Of a stretch of DNA of 64,000 nt, positions 9,022-18,101 are shown piece after piece. The notes under the pieces were generated by a model that worked only from the letters and a program-made list of their open reading frames with translations, ran no database searches and had not been told where the DNA came from. A program made the translations under genes and the position numbers. Source of the stretch: Clostridium sp. CAG:964 (GTDB taxonomy: Bacteria; Bacillota; Clostridia; Oscillospirales; Acutalibacteraceae); assembly GCA_000435335.1 (NCBI GenBank), contig FR891324.1, positions 4,763-68,762 of the forward strand. The letters are read 5' to 3'. The stretch's first letter is position 1, and the number at the start of each line of letters is the position of its first letter.

Positions 9022-11061
9022 TTATAAAACTTCAAGGGAAAGCTGTTTATTCTCAGAATTTGCAGTACCTTTTTCAACGGTTATTTCTGTAAGTGCCTTG
9101 CTGTAGCTTTTGCTTATGCCGTCGTCTGTGTATAAATTAAACTTAGCGTTATCGCCATAGGCTATTAGCTGCAGACTGTTTAAATCCAGCTTTTCGGTTG
9201 ACAGTGCCGGCTTGCAAAGTGGCAAAACAGCTCCCTTTTTAATAAACAAAGGCACTTCGTCCATTGCTACCTCAATATAATGGTGGCCCTTTTTCATTTC
9301 TTCCTTAACAGTTACATTTTCACCGCTTAGCTTTACAAACAGCATATCCTCCGGCAAATATACATACCTGCCCTTTGCGTTCTGCTGATAAACAGGGGCT
9401 ATCATAATGCTGTCACCAACCATTAGCTGGTCTTCTACCTGCGATGCAAATTCATCGTCAGTATAATCAAAGGCAACAGGGCGGAACATCATACCGTCCT
9501 CCAAGCAAGCCTTCATATATTCACTGTACAAATACGGTACTAGGCGGTACCTAACCTGCAGTACATTGCGGAACATATCTTTATTGTCAAAGCGGTAGCA
9601 CTCCTGCAAGCGTGTACCAATGGCGGCATGGTTACGCATAAGAGGTGTAAATACCCCAAAGGCTGTCCAACGCAAAACCAAATCCTCTGTGGCGTTTGCA
9701 CCAAAGCCGCCAATGTCGGAGCCTATATACATAAAGCCGCACATATTCAAAGACGGCATTTGCTTAATGGAAAGCAGTAGGTGTGACCACCATGATTGGT
9801 TGTCGCCTGTCCATATTCCGCCGTAGCGGTGCATACCGATATATGAAGAACGGGAGTACATAAGGATACGCTTGTTCGGTCTTATTTCATCAAATGCCTG
9901 CGAAGCACTTCTTGTCATATAAAAGCCATACAGGTTATGCACCTTGTCATGACAAACCTGCTTGCCGTTTATATTGTGGTAAAACTCGGAATAATCAACA
10001 AGGTTTGAAAATAAATCTCTAAATTCAAAGAATGAGTTAATGTCCAGATTTTTGTCCTTATATTCAAAAATCTTTGCCCAGGCTTCTTCAAGCTTTTTCT
10101 TAGAATAGAAAATTGCCGGCTCGTTCATATCGTTCCAAAAGCCCTCTATGCCCATATCGGTAAGCACCTTGTATTTACTGCCAAACCACTTGCTTGCGTC
10201 GGCATTGAAAAAGTCAGGGAAATGCGTAAGTCCCGGCCATACGGCAGTAACATAGTCCTCACCCTCTGCGTTTTTGCAGAAGTAATTGTTCTTAACGCCC
10301 TCCTCGTAAATATCGTAACCCTTTTCTATTTTTACGCCTGCGTCAATAATAGGCACCAAATGAATATCACGAGCCTTCATTTCGTCTGCAAAGGACTTAA
10401 ACTGCGGGAATTTTTCTTCGCTTACGGTAAAGTCCTTGTAGTTATCCATATAGTCAATATCAAGGTAAACGGCGTCTATTGGCATACCGTTACTGCGGTA
10501 GCCCTCCACTACAGACCTTACCTCGTCTTCGTTCATATAGCTCCAACGGCTTTGCTGATAGCCAAATGCCCAAAACGGTGCAATGTAGCTTTTGCCTGTA
10601 AGCTTACGCATTTCCTTTACAATTTCAACCTCTGTGTCAGCCTCTATAATATACAAGGCGGCGTCTTCTGAATGTATTGTAATAGAAAGCTTGTCAAGGT
10701 GAGTATAGCCAATGTCAAATGTAATTTTTGACGGGCAGTCTACAAACACGCCGTATTTTCTTTTATTGTTGCTTACAATTATGAAATTATGGGCACCGTA
10801 CAGCGACTCCTTATTTTCTACATGGTTAGGGTCGTCCGCACAAAAGCTTACATATTTCCAGCCACGCTTGTTAATTCCCCTTACATTTTCACCCAAACCG
10901 TATACTATGTCGTTTTGGCACAGGTCAGTGTTTAAAACAATCTCGCCGTTTTGCTGCAGCACCTGAAAATACTTTAGGTTACTGCCTGTTTTTGCTGTGC
11001 CTACAACCGCACCTGTATCCAGTGGATTTCCGAATATATATTTATTTATCAAGCCAATCAT
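9022..11061 (-). CDS. Alpha-glucosidase, glycoside hydrolase family 31
   Basis: About 679 residues, cytoplasmic (no signal peptide). Catalytic nucleophile Asp in GFWNDMNEPAIF and acid/base Asp in GGIWTGDNQSWWSH mark GH31; YLDIDYMDNYKDFTV is the usual substrate-binding stretch. It probably releases glucose from the non-reducing end of alpha-glucan oligosaccharides, fitting glucokinase and the MsmK ATPase elsewhere in the window. The frame opens at 11133, but AT-rich -10-like sequences at 11099-11109 and a palindrome at 11072-11089 lie between that codon and the Met at 11061, so 11061 (or a TTG nine bases further in) is the more likely start. Confidence 0.9.
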   Translation of the reverse strand: MIGLINKYIFGNPLDTGAVVGTAKTGSNLKYFQVLQQNGEIVLNTDLCQNDIVYGLGENVRGINKRGWKYVSFCADDPNHVENKESLYGAHNFIIVSNNKRKYGVFVDCPSKITFDIGYTHLDKLSITIHSEDAALYIIEADTEVEIVKEMRKLTGKSYIAPFWAFGYQQSRWSYMNEDEVRSVVEGYRSNGMPIDAVYLDIDYMDNYKDFTVSEEKFPQFKSFADEMKARDIHLVPIIDAGVKIEKGYDIYEEGVKNNYFCKNAEGEDYVTAVWPGLTHFPDFFNADASKWFGSKYKVLTDMGIEGFWNDMNEPAIFYSKKKLEEAWAKIFEYKDKNLDINSFFEFRDLFSNLVDYSEFYHNINGKQVCHDKVHNLYGFYMTRSASQAFDEIRPNKRILMYSRSSYIGMHRYGGIWTGDNQSWWSHLLLSIKQMPSLNMCGFMYIGSDIGGFGANATEDLVLRWTAFGVFTPLMRNHAAIGTRLQECYRFDNKDMFRNVLQVRYRLVPYLYSEYMKACLEDGMMFRPVAFDYTDDEFASQVEDQLMVGDSIMIAPVYQQNAKGRYVYLPEDMLFVKLSGENVTVKEEMKKGHHYIEVAMDEVPLFIKKGAVLPLCKPALSTEKLDLNSLQLIAYGDNAKFNLYTDDGISKSYSKALTEITVEKGTANSENKQLSLEVL

Positions 11062-11071
11062 CCTTTCGCTA

Positions 11072-11089
11072 TGCAAAATATATTTTGCA
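11072..11089. promoter_or_regulatory. 18-bp perfect palindrome, probable operator of the alpha-glucosidase gene
   Basis: TGCAAAATATATTTTGCA is perfectly self-complementary. It sits between two overlapping TATAAT-like hexamers (11099-11109, minus strand) and the likely start codon, the position expected of a repressor site. The regulator is not identifiable here. Confidence 0.5.
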
Positions 11090-11175
11090 CTTTTAGTGAT
11101 TATATTATATAATAAATTTGCTATAGATTTCATTACGAAATTAAAAATTTTTGATTATTATTAGGAGAATTAACA

Positions 11176-12030
11176 ATGAGCAAAAAAGTAATAATAAGTG
11201 CTGACAGCACCTGCGACCTTCCTAAGGAAATACTGGATAAATACGGAATTATAACAATTCCTTTGCATGTAGTGCTTGGTGAAAACACCTACGAGGACCT
11301 TATAAACATAACACCTGATGAAATTTACGCACATTTCAGCAAAACAGGTCAGCTTCCGAAAACCTCGGCTGTAAATATGCAGGAATATATAGACAGGTTT
11401 AAGCCGTATATTGACGACGGCTGTGAGGTTGTACACTTTAACATAGGCAGTGCACTGTCTACCTCGCACCAACAGTGCCGACTTGCGGCAAAGGAGCTGA
11501 GCGGTGTATACCCTGTAGACTCCTGCAGTCTTTCCTCCGGTACCGGCCTGCTTGTCATGGATGCGGCAGAGCTTGCACAGCAGGGTGTATCGGCACAGGA
11601 AATTGCCGAAAGGCTTCAGGCAAAAACGGATAAAATACACTGCAGCTTTATAGTTGACAAGCTAAACTACCTGCACGCCGGCGGCAGATGCTCGTCTGTA
11701 GCACTGCTGGGTGCAAACCTGCTTAACATTAAGCCTTGCATAGAGGTAAGCGACAAAGACGGCAGTATGACTGTAGGCAAAAAATACCGTGGCAAGCTTT
11801 CTAAGGTGCTTGAGCAGTATGTAAAGGAAAAATTTGAGCAATGCAGCAACATTGACCCTAAGCGTGCTTTTATAACACATGCCGGCATACCGCAGGAAAC
11901 CTGCGACCACCTGTACGGATTAATTAAAGACTTAAATTACTTTGATGAAATTATAATCTCCCGTGCCAGCTGTACAATTTCTTCACACTGCGGCCCTGAC
12001 ACCATGGGACTTATATTTATGGAAAAATAA
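11176..12030 (+). CDS. DegV family fatty-acid-binding protein
   Basis: A 284-residue DegV/FakB-type protein. The N-terminal SADSTCDLP and later SCSLSSGTGLLV carry the Ser/Thr residues that hold the fatty-acid carboxylate; LNYLHAGGRCSS and ITHAGIPQ are further family points. DegV proteins bind a fatty acid and, in staphylococci, present it to the kinase FakA for phosphorylation; no fakA is seen nearby. AGGAG lies eight nt before the ATG. Divergent from the GH31 gene and followed by a terminator. Confidence 0.92.
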   Translation: MSKKVIISADSTCDLPKEILDKYGIITIPLHVVLGENTYEDLINITPDEIYAHFSKTGQLPKTSAVNMQEYIDRFKPYIDDGCEVVHFNIGSALSTSHQQCRLAAKELSGVYPVDSCSLSSGTGLLVMDAAELAQQGVSAQEIAERLQAKTDKIHCSFIVDKLNYLHAGGRCSSVALLGANLLNIKPCIEVSDKDGSMTVGKKYRGKLSKVLEQYVKEKFEQCSNIDPKRAFITHAGIPQETCDHLYGLIKDLNYFDEIIISRASCTISSHCGPDTMGLIFMEK

Positions 12031-12103
12031 CAAAGGCAATACAACGAAAATACAGCTGATTTTATATAAGGTTAGGATACTCTTTAATATCGGCTGCAAT
12101 GCA

Positions 12104-12142
12104 AAAGCGGACTGTACGGTAAATTGTACAGCCCGCTTTTTT
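12104..12142. terminator. Terminator between degV-like gene and pduL
   Basis: Stem of about 14 bp with one mismatch (AAAGCGGACTGTAC / GTACAGCCCGCTTT) and a T run on the plus strand. The minus copy ends in GCTTTTGC and may also end pduL transcripts. Confidence 0.75.
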
Positions 12143-12170
12143 ATGTAAGAAAAACCAATAAAGTCAAGTA

Positions 12171-12746
12171 TTAGTCAGCTATAATTTCTCCGTCAACAGT
12201 TCCGCTTAGACCTGCTGCGTTTGACTCGTCTGTATCAACATGAGCCGCCGGAGCGAATTTTTCGCTTACTCTTATAACAACATCGCCAAATACCAAATTT
12301 CTGCCGTTGCCGCCAACCTTTAATGAAACAATTTGTTTATCCTTCAAACCGTATTCCTGTGCTGTTTTTGGATCTAGGTGGATATGTCTTTTTGCGGCAA
12401 TTACACCCTCTGAAATTTCACACTCACCCTTAGGGCCTACCAGCTTACAGCCGGGTGTACCTGCAATATCGCCGGACTCTCTTACAGGAGCGGCTACGCC
12501 GATTTTTCTTGCGTCTGACAATGAAAGCTCTACCTGTGTTGCTGCTCTGACAGGGCCAAGAATAGTCATTTTAAACTCGCCCTTAGGGCCAATTACTGTT
12601 ACCTTTTCTTCACAGGCAAACTGACCGGGCTGTGACAAATCCTTTTTCTTTGTCAGGGCTGCACCCGCACCGAAAAGTGTTTCAAAAACCTCTTGTGTTA
12701 CATGAATATGACGGGCCGATGTTTCAACCATTACTGTCTTGCTCAT
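12171..12746 (-). CDS. pduL: PduL-type phosphate acyltransferase (phosphotransacylase)
   Basis: A 191-residue protein with the duplicated PduL domain; each half has its zinc-binding histidine motif, SARHIHV near residue 10 and AKRHIHL near 120. It interconverts acyl-CoA (acetyl- or propionyl-CoA) and acyl-phosphate. It lacks the amphipathic N-terminal peptide that sends PduL into microcompartments, and no shell-protein genes are near, so it is probably a cytosolic phosphotransacetylase. The ATG at 12746 has GGTGG eight nt upstream; the frame begins five codons earlier. It lies after ptsI, past a hairpin. Confidence 0.9.
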   Translation of the reverse strand: MSKTVMVETSARHIHVTQEVFETLFGAGAALTKKKDLSQPGQFACEEKVTVIGPKGEFKMTILGPVRAATQVELSLSDARKIGVAAPVRESGDIAGTPGCKLVGPKGECEISEGVIAAKRHIHLDPKTAQEYGLKDKQIVSLKVGGNGRNLVFGDVVIRVSEKFAPAAHVDTDESNAAGLSGTVDGEIIAD

Positions 12747-12925
12747 TTTTATTACCACCATTTCAGAATATTTTTACCCTAGTGTGCATTGCACCGTAAT
12801 GTACAAAGGTCTAAGGTAATTTTACAACTTTATATTATCAAATTCAACCTTTACAGCTATTATTTTTACAGTGTTTTCCGCTTAACCTAGGTCTTTACAG
12901 ATTTACACAGGTTTGCAGAAAGTCA

Positions 12926-12954
12926 GGCAGTAAGAAAACAAGCTTCTTACTGCC
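12926..12954 (-). terminator. Hairpin after ptsI, probable terminator
   Basis: An 11-bp stem (GGCAGTAAGAA / TTCTTACTGCC) 60 nt beyond the ptsI stop. Only a weak T tract follows on the minus strand, so read-through to pduL is possible. Confidence 0.45.
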
Positions 12955-13016
12955 GTCTGTTGGGTAAAAGTATATATTATGGTACAAAATGTACGATACA
13001 CTCTTAAGAATTATCC

Positions 13017-14720
13017 TTATTTCTGTACTGACCGCAAATACTCTTCCACTTCCTTTTCGGTTTCCAGCTGCATAGTCCTTTGTGCTACCTGCTGTGCCTC
13101 CTGCTGTGTCCACATAGAAATCACCTTTCTTGTTGCCAAAACCGAGGTGGCACTTACACTGAATTCACTTAAACCAAACGCAACAAGCAAAGGTATCATA
13201 AGCGGATCTGCCGCTGCTTCACCGCACATACCTACCATTATGCCCTCTTTGCTGCCGCACTCTATTATATGCTTAATAGCACGCAGTACAGCCGGGTTAT
13301 ATACAGAGTACAGGTACGCAACATCTGCATTGCCACGGTCTACGCACATAGTGTACTGTGTAAGGTCGTTTGTACCAATGCTGAAGAAGTCTGCTTCCTT
13401 TGCAAGCAGGTCTGCAACCATAACCGACGCAGAGGTTTCCATCATTACGCCAACCTGAATTTCCTTATTGTATGCAATGCCCTGACTGTCAAGGTCTGCC
13501 ATTATTTCCTTTACCAAGGCTTTTACGGCTCTTATTTCATCTACACAGGTTACAAGAGGCACCATAATTTTTATGTTGCCAAATGCACTTGCCCTAAGCA
13601 ATGCCCTAAGCTGCGTCTTGTAAAGCTGTGTATTTTCAAGGCAAAATCTAACCGCCCTAAAGCCCAAAAACGGGTTTTCTTCTTTTTTTAGGCCTAGGTA
13701 TGGTATCTCTTTGTCGCCGCCAATATCCAGTGTTCTTATAATAAGCGGCTTGTCCTTTAGCACCAACGCCGCTTTTTTGTACGCCTCAAACTGCTGTTCC
13801 TCGGTAGGCATAGAGTCGGAATCCATAAACAAAAATTCTGTTCTAAACAGACCTACACCCTCGCCGTCACACTCTACTACCTGTTTAGCGTTGTCCGGGT
13901 TACCTATGTTTCCTACCAGCTCTACCACCCTGCCGTCTGCTGTGGCGGTAGCCATACCGATATATTTCTTAAGCTCTTCCTTTTCTTTTAGGAACTTGTT
14001 ACGCTTTTCTGTGTAATCTTTTAGCTGTTTTTCTGTAGGTGCGTCAATAACTGTACCCTTTGAACCGTCAATAATTACCTGTTGTCCGTCTGCCAGCTTT
14101 TCAACTACACCCGCTACACTTAGTACAGCCGGAATTTCCAGTGCCCTTGCCAAAATAGCCGAGTGTGAGGTTTTTCCGCCTGTTTGTGTAATAATGCCTG
14201 CTATGTTTTCTTTTACAATACCTGTTGTCATAGACGGTGTAAGGTCGTCAACAACTATTATTGTGCCCTTTGGGGCCTTGCTTATGTCTGCCTCCTCTAT
14301 GCCGAGCAGCACCGAAAGCATACCCTTTTTTATGTCCTTAACATCTGTGGCACGCTGCATTGTCAGCTCGTCACCGGTAGACTCAAACATTGTTATAAAC
14401 ATATCACAAATGGTTTCAAGAGCCTTTTCTGCACTGCTGCCTGACTGCATTTGCTTTTCTATTTCAGAATTCATATACGGGTCTTGCAGCATAGCGGCGT
14501 GTCCCATAATTATTTCTGCTTCTTTTTCGCCTACAGAGCTTTTCATTTGCTCTGCCTTTGCCATTGTATTCTCTACAAATTTATTTAAAGCCCGCTTATA
14601 TCTTTCTATTTCCTGTTCAGGTGTGGCGTCGGTGGTTGGTGCGTAGCTTAAAGCCTGCTCCTTAATTATCATAACCCTGCCTATGCCGATACCTGAGGAT
14701 GCGCCAATACCGTTATACAT
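13017..14720 (-). CDS. ptsI: PTS enzyme I (phosphoenolpyruvate-protein phosphotransferase)
   Basis: A 567-residue enzyme I. The phosphorylated histidine is in GGKTSHSAILARAL near residue 187; the PEP-binding barrel has LFRTEFLFMD, GVMMETSASVMVAD, SIGTNDLTQYT and the catalytic Cys in MCGEAAADP. It takes phosphate from PEP and passes it to HPr. Length matches the family. It is the last gene of the fructose operon, 105 nt after ptsH. No other PTS sugar genes are in the window, so fructose is the only visible client. Confidence 0.96.
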   Translation of the reverse strand: MYNGIGASSGIGIGRVMIIKEQALSYAPTTDATPEQEIERYKRALNKFVENTMAKAEQMKSSVGEKEAEIIMGHAAMLQDPYMNSEIEKQMQSGSSAEKALETICDMFITMFESTGDELTMQRATDVKDIKKGMLSVLLGIEEADISKAPKGTIIVVDDLTPSMTTGIVKENIAGIITQTGGKTSHSAILARALEIPAVLSVAGVVEKLADGQQVIIDGSKGTVIDAPTEKQLKDYTEKRNKFLKEKEELKKYIGMATATADGRVVELVGNIGNPDNAKQVVECDGEGVGLFRTEFLFMDSDSMPTEEQQFEAYKKAALVLKDKPLIIRTLDIGGDKEIPYLGLKKEENPFLGFRAVRFCLENTQLYKTQLRALLRASAFGNIKIMVPLVTCVDEIRAVKALVKEIMADLDSQGIAYNKEIQVGVMMETSASVMVADLLAKEADFFSIGTNDLTQYTMCVDRGNADVAYLYSVYNPAVLRAIKHIIECGSKEGIMVGMCGEAAADPLMIPLLVAFGLSEFSVSATSVLATRKVISMWTQQEAQQVAQRTMQLETEKEVEEYLRSVQK

Positions 14721-14825
14721 ACTTCATACCTCTGCTTTCCTATTTATATATGCCAATTCCGGGAAGCCAAAGCCCCCGGAAATGACAATCAGAAAATATA
14801 TACCAATGAACTGCAAAATAAATTC

Positions 14826-15089
14826 TTATTCGCCTAAACCGGAATCAATCATTTCTACTGCCTTAGCAAGCGCCTCGTTTTCGTCGGCACCGCTGCACTG
14901 TACCTCTACCTCTGTGCCGCACTTAATGCAAGCCGCAATAATGTTCATAAGGCTTTTGCCGTTAATAGTGTTGCCGTTTACTATTAGGTTTACATCACTG
15001 CCAAACTTGCTCATTGCGTTTGCAAAAACTCCTGCCGGACGCATATGGAAGCCTTCTGCGTTTACTACTGTTGTCTTTTTTGATACCAT
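14826..15089 (-). CDS. ptsH: Phosphocarrier protein HPr
   Basis: An 87-residue HPr. The active-site histidine lies in GFHMRPAG (about residue 15), and the regulatory serine that HPr kinase modifies in Gram-positives lies in GKSLMNIIAA (about residue 46). It carries phosphate from enzyme I to FruA and, when serine-phosphorylated, normally acts with CcpA in carbon catabolite repression. AAGGAG precedes the ATG. It sits between fruA and ptsI, an unusual place compared with the common ptsHI operon. Confidence 0.94.
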   Translation of the reverse strand: MVSKKTTVVNAEGFHMRPAGVFANAMSKFGSDVNLIVNGNTINGKSLMNIIAACIKCGTEVEVQCSGADENEALAKAVEMIDSGLGE

Positions 15090-15110
15090 AATAGTTCTCC
15101 TTTTCTGTTT

Positions 15111-15140
15111 TCTCCACAGCCGTTTTTCAGGCTGTGGAGA
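15111..15140 (-). repeat. Intercistronic hairpin between fruA and ptsH
   Basis: Perfect 11-bp stem (TCTCCACAGCC / GGCTGTGGAGA). On the coding (minus) strand it is followed by A-rich sequence and the ptsH ribosome site, not a T run, so it is more likely an mRNA stability or processing element than a terminator. Confidence 0.5.
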
Positions 15141-15188
15141 TTTGTTTTATTTTTACCCGTTAATGAATGTCTGATTAATTGTTTTAAA

Positions 15189-17183
15189 TTACTTCTTTAC
15201 CTTTGCTGCCTTGTTAAGAGGCTTTTTAAGAATTGCAAGCATCAGCATACCTGCTATTGCACCGGCTGCCAAGGCCAAAATATAGAAGTACCATGTACCC
15301 TGCATTGTAGCAAATACGAACACGCCACCGTGAGGAGCCATTAGCTTACAGCCAAACAGTGCAGACAATGCACCTGCCACAGCAGAACCTACGAAGCAAG
15401 AAGGAATAACCTTAAGAGGTGAAGACGCTGCGTAAGGGATTGCACCCTCTGTAATAAATGAAAGTCCCATTACATAGTTTACAGGAGCATTCTTTCTTTC
15501 GTCCTCTGTCCATCTGTTCTTAAAGAATGTATTTGAAAGAGCGATAGCCAGCGGAGGAACCATACCGCCTATCATAACAGCAGCCATAATCATATAAGCC
15601 GAATCTGTTGCATTTGCCAGTGACAATGTTGCAAATGTGTAAGCTGCCTTGTTGAAAGGGCCGCCCATATCTATTGACATCATACCTGCAAGCAATGCAC
15701 AAAGCGGAACCATCATTGCCGGATTTTCTGCTATTGCATTAAGTCCGTCTGACATACCCTGGTTGATAAGTCCCATAATCGGGTTTACAGCACACATTAC
15801 AACAAGTATGCCGCCCAAGCCCAACAGCGGATAAATAAGCACCGGCTTAATGCCCTCAAGTGCTCTCGGCATTTTGTCGCACATTTTTTCAATGGCAAGC
15901 ATTAAGTAACCTCCTGCAAAGCCTGCCAGCAAGCCGCCTAAGAAGCCGGAAGGAATTGCGGCTGCAACACCTGCAGCTGCGGCTGCGTCACCTGTAAGAG
16001 CTGCCGGGTTGGCAAAGGTAGCACCGGAGATTGCCAAGAAACCGCCTACCAAGCCTACAAGCAAGCCCGGACGGTCTGCTATAGACCTGGCAATAAAGCC
16101 TGCCAAAATCGGAACCATTAGGTTGAACGCCACACCGCCGAGTGTTTTAAACCAATTTGCCGCCGGAGTAACTGTACCAAAGGCACTGCCAACCTCCTGT
16201 GCGTTTACACCGCTTATTATGTCTATAAGGAATGCTATTGCAATAAATATACCGCCTGCCACAACAAACGGAAGCATATGCGAAACACCGTTCATAAGGT
16301 GCTTGTACAGCTGACGACCTACACCCTCGTTTATACCGGAATCCTCATCCTCAGCGGCCTTTTCACTGTGATATACAGGAGCCTTGCCGTCGATAATTTT
16401 TTGGATTAATTCCTGAGGCTTTTGAATGCCCTGCGAAACAGGTACGCTTATTAACGGCTTGCCGTTGAACCTTGCCATTTCTACCGACTTGTCAGCAGCT
16501 ATAATAATACCGTCGCAATTAGCAATTTCTTCCTTTGTAAGAACATTCTTTGCACCGCCGGAGCCGTTTGTTTCTGCCTTTAGAGGGTATCCCATTTCTT
16601 TACCGGCTTTTTCAAGAGCCTCAGCCGCCATATATGTGTGGGCAATGCCTGTAGGACAGGCTGTTACCGCCAATATTCTGTAGCCCTGCTTTTGCGGCTT
16701 TGCTTCCTCTTTTGCCTCGGCACCAAATTTTTCAATTTCCTTTTTATCTATAATGCTTAAAAACTCATCTTTTGTTTTTGCATTAACTAAGTCGGATTTA
16801 AACTTGTCGTCCATTAGCATCTGCATCAGTCTTGAAAGCACCTCCAAATGAACATCACCGTCGTTTGGAGCGGCTATCATAAATATAAGGTCAGACGGCT
16901 GACCGTCCATAGCCTGGTAGTCAACGCCCTTTGGTACAGTTACTGCCGCCAAGGCCGGCTTTTTTACCGCTTCGCTTTTAGCATGAGGAATAGCTATGCC
17001 CTGTCCTATAGCGGTTGAGCATTGCTCCTCTCTTGCTAAAATTCCCTCCTTGTACTTTGCAGCATCTGCAAGATTTCCCGCTTGCTTGTGAAGCGAAATA
17101 AGCTTGTCTATAGCCTCTGCTTTTGAACCTAAAGCTATGCCTAGCTCGATACTTTGTTTGCTAAGTAAGTCTGTAATACGCAT
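15189..17183 (-). CDS. fruA: Fructose-specific PTS enzyme IIABC
   Basis: A 664-residue three-domain permease in the order IIA-IIB-IIC. IIA (1 to about 150) has its active histidine in IGQGIAIPHAKS; IIB (about 165-265) its active cysteine in VTACPTGIAHTYMA; IIC (about 295-655) has roughly eight to ten membrane helices and the FITEGAIPYAASSP loop. It imports fructose as fructose 1-phosphate. A 15-nt gap with a GGAGG-type site separates it from fruK. Confidence 0.96.
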   Translation of the reverse strand: MRITDLLSKQSIELGIALGSKAEAIDKLISLHKQAGNLADAAKYKEGILAREEQCSTAIGQGIAIPHAKSEAVKKPALAAVTVPKGVDYQAMDGQPSDLIFMIAAPNDGDVHLEVLSRLMQMLMDDKFKSDLVNAKTKDEFLSIIDKKEIEKFGAEAKEEAKPQKQGYRILAVTACPTGIAHTYMAAEALEKAGKEMGYPLKAETNGSGGAKNVLTKEEIANCDGIIIAADKSVEMARFNGKPLISVPVSQGIQKPQELIQKIIDGKAPVYHSEKAAEDEDSGINEGVGRQLYKHLMNGVSHMLPFVVAGGIFIAIAFLIDIISGVNAQEVGSAFGTVTPAANWFKTLGGVAFNLMVPILAGFIARSIADRPGLLVGLVGGFLAISGATFANPAALTGDAAAAAGVAAAIPSGFLGGLLAGFAGGYLMLAIEKMCDKMPRALEGIKPVLIYPLLGLGGILVVMCAVNPIMGLINQGMSDGLNAIAENPAMMVPLCALLAGMMSIDMGGPFNKAAYTFATLSLANATDSAYMIMAAVMIGGMVPPLAIALSNTFFKNRWTEDERKNAPVNYVMGLSFITEGAIPYAASSPLKVIPSCFVGSAVAGALSALFGCKLMAPHGGVFVFATMQGTWYFYILALAAGAIAGMLMLAILKKPLNKAAKVKK

Positions 17184-17198
17184 ATGTTTTTCCTCCTG

Positions 17199-18101
17199 TT
17201 AAAATTTATTAATAAGTTCAAAAATTTCTTCCTTAGTTGCCAATCCCTCTGAAAAGGCTGTTGCACTGCCTGCGGCAGAGCCTAATCTAAGAGAATAGCT
17301 GTAATCGCCTGTTTCTGTATAGCCGGCTATAAAGCCTGCTACCATACTGTCGCCTGCGCCTACCGAATTTACTACCTTGCCCTTTGGAACTCCTATTTTT
17401 GTTACAGCACCGTTGCTGTCAACAAGCATTGCACCGTCTCCTGCCATAGAAACAACTACATTTTTTGCACCCATTTCCTGAAGCTTTTCTGCGTAATGTA
17501 CAATCTCGTCGTCACTTTTCAGCTGTACTCCAAACATTTCTCCAAGCTCGTGGTTGTTGGGCTTTATTAAAAACGGTTTGTATTTTAAAACATTCAGCAA
17601 CAGGTCTTTTGTTGCGTCTACCACAAACATTATTCCTTTGTTTTGCAAGCGCTCCATAATTTTTTCGTAAATGTCGCTTGGCATTGACTTTGGTATGCTT
17701 CCGGCAAGTACCAGATAATCACCCTTTTTTAGTCGGTCAAGCTTTAAAAAAAGCTGCTGCAATGCATCGGAATTAATTTCCGGACCTGCACCGTTAATCT
17801 CCGTTTCTTCTGTTGCCTTTAGCTTAACATTTATTCGGGTCATTCCCTTTTCCAGCTCTATGAAGTCGGTTTTTACGCCAAAGCTCCTAACGCCCTTTTC
17901 AAGTGCGTGTCCTGTAAAGCCGGCTATAAAGCCTAACGCAACATTTTCTACACCAAGGTTACCTAAAACGGTTGAAACATTAATTCCCTTGCCGCCAAAC
18001 ATTATCTCCTCTTTGACTGCTCGGTTTACCGCCCCCAGCTGTAACGCCTGCGTATGCATAACATAATCAATAGCCGGGTTAAATGTAACCGTATAGATCA
18101 T
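17199..18101 (-). CDS. fruK: 1-phosphofructokinase
   Basis: A 300-residue PfkB-family kinase. The N-terminal stretch TVTFNPAIDYVMH and GGKGINVSTVLGNLG bind the sugar phosphate; the C-terminal NSVGAGDSMVAGF carries the catalytic Asp and anion hole. It phosphorylates fructose 1-phosphate to fructose 1,6-bisphosphate. Its start codon overlaps the fruR stop by four bases (ATGA), indicating translational coupling. Confidence 0.95.
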   Translation of the reverse strand: MIYTVTFNPAIDYVMHTQALQLGAVNRAVKEEIMFGGKGINVSTVLGNLGVENVALGFIAGFTGHALEKGVRSFGVKTDFIELEKGMTRINVKLKATEETEINGAGPEINSDALQQLFLKLDRLKKGDYLVLAGSIPKSMPSDIYEKIMERLQNKGIMFVVDATKDLLLNVLKYKPFLIKPNNHELGEMFGVQLKSDDEIVHYAEKLQEMGAKNVVVSMAGDGAMLVDSNGAVTKIGVPKGKVVNSVGAGDSMVAGFIAGYTETGDYSYSLRLGSAAGSATAFSEGLATKEEIFELINKF

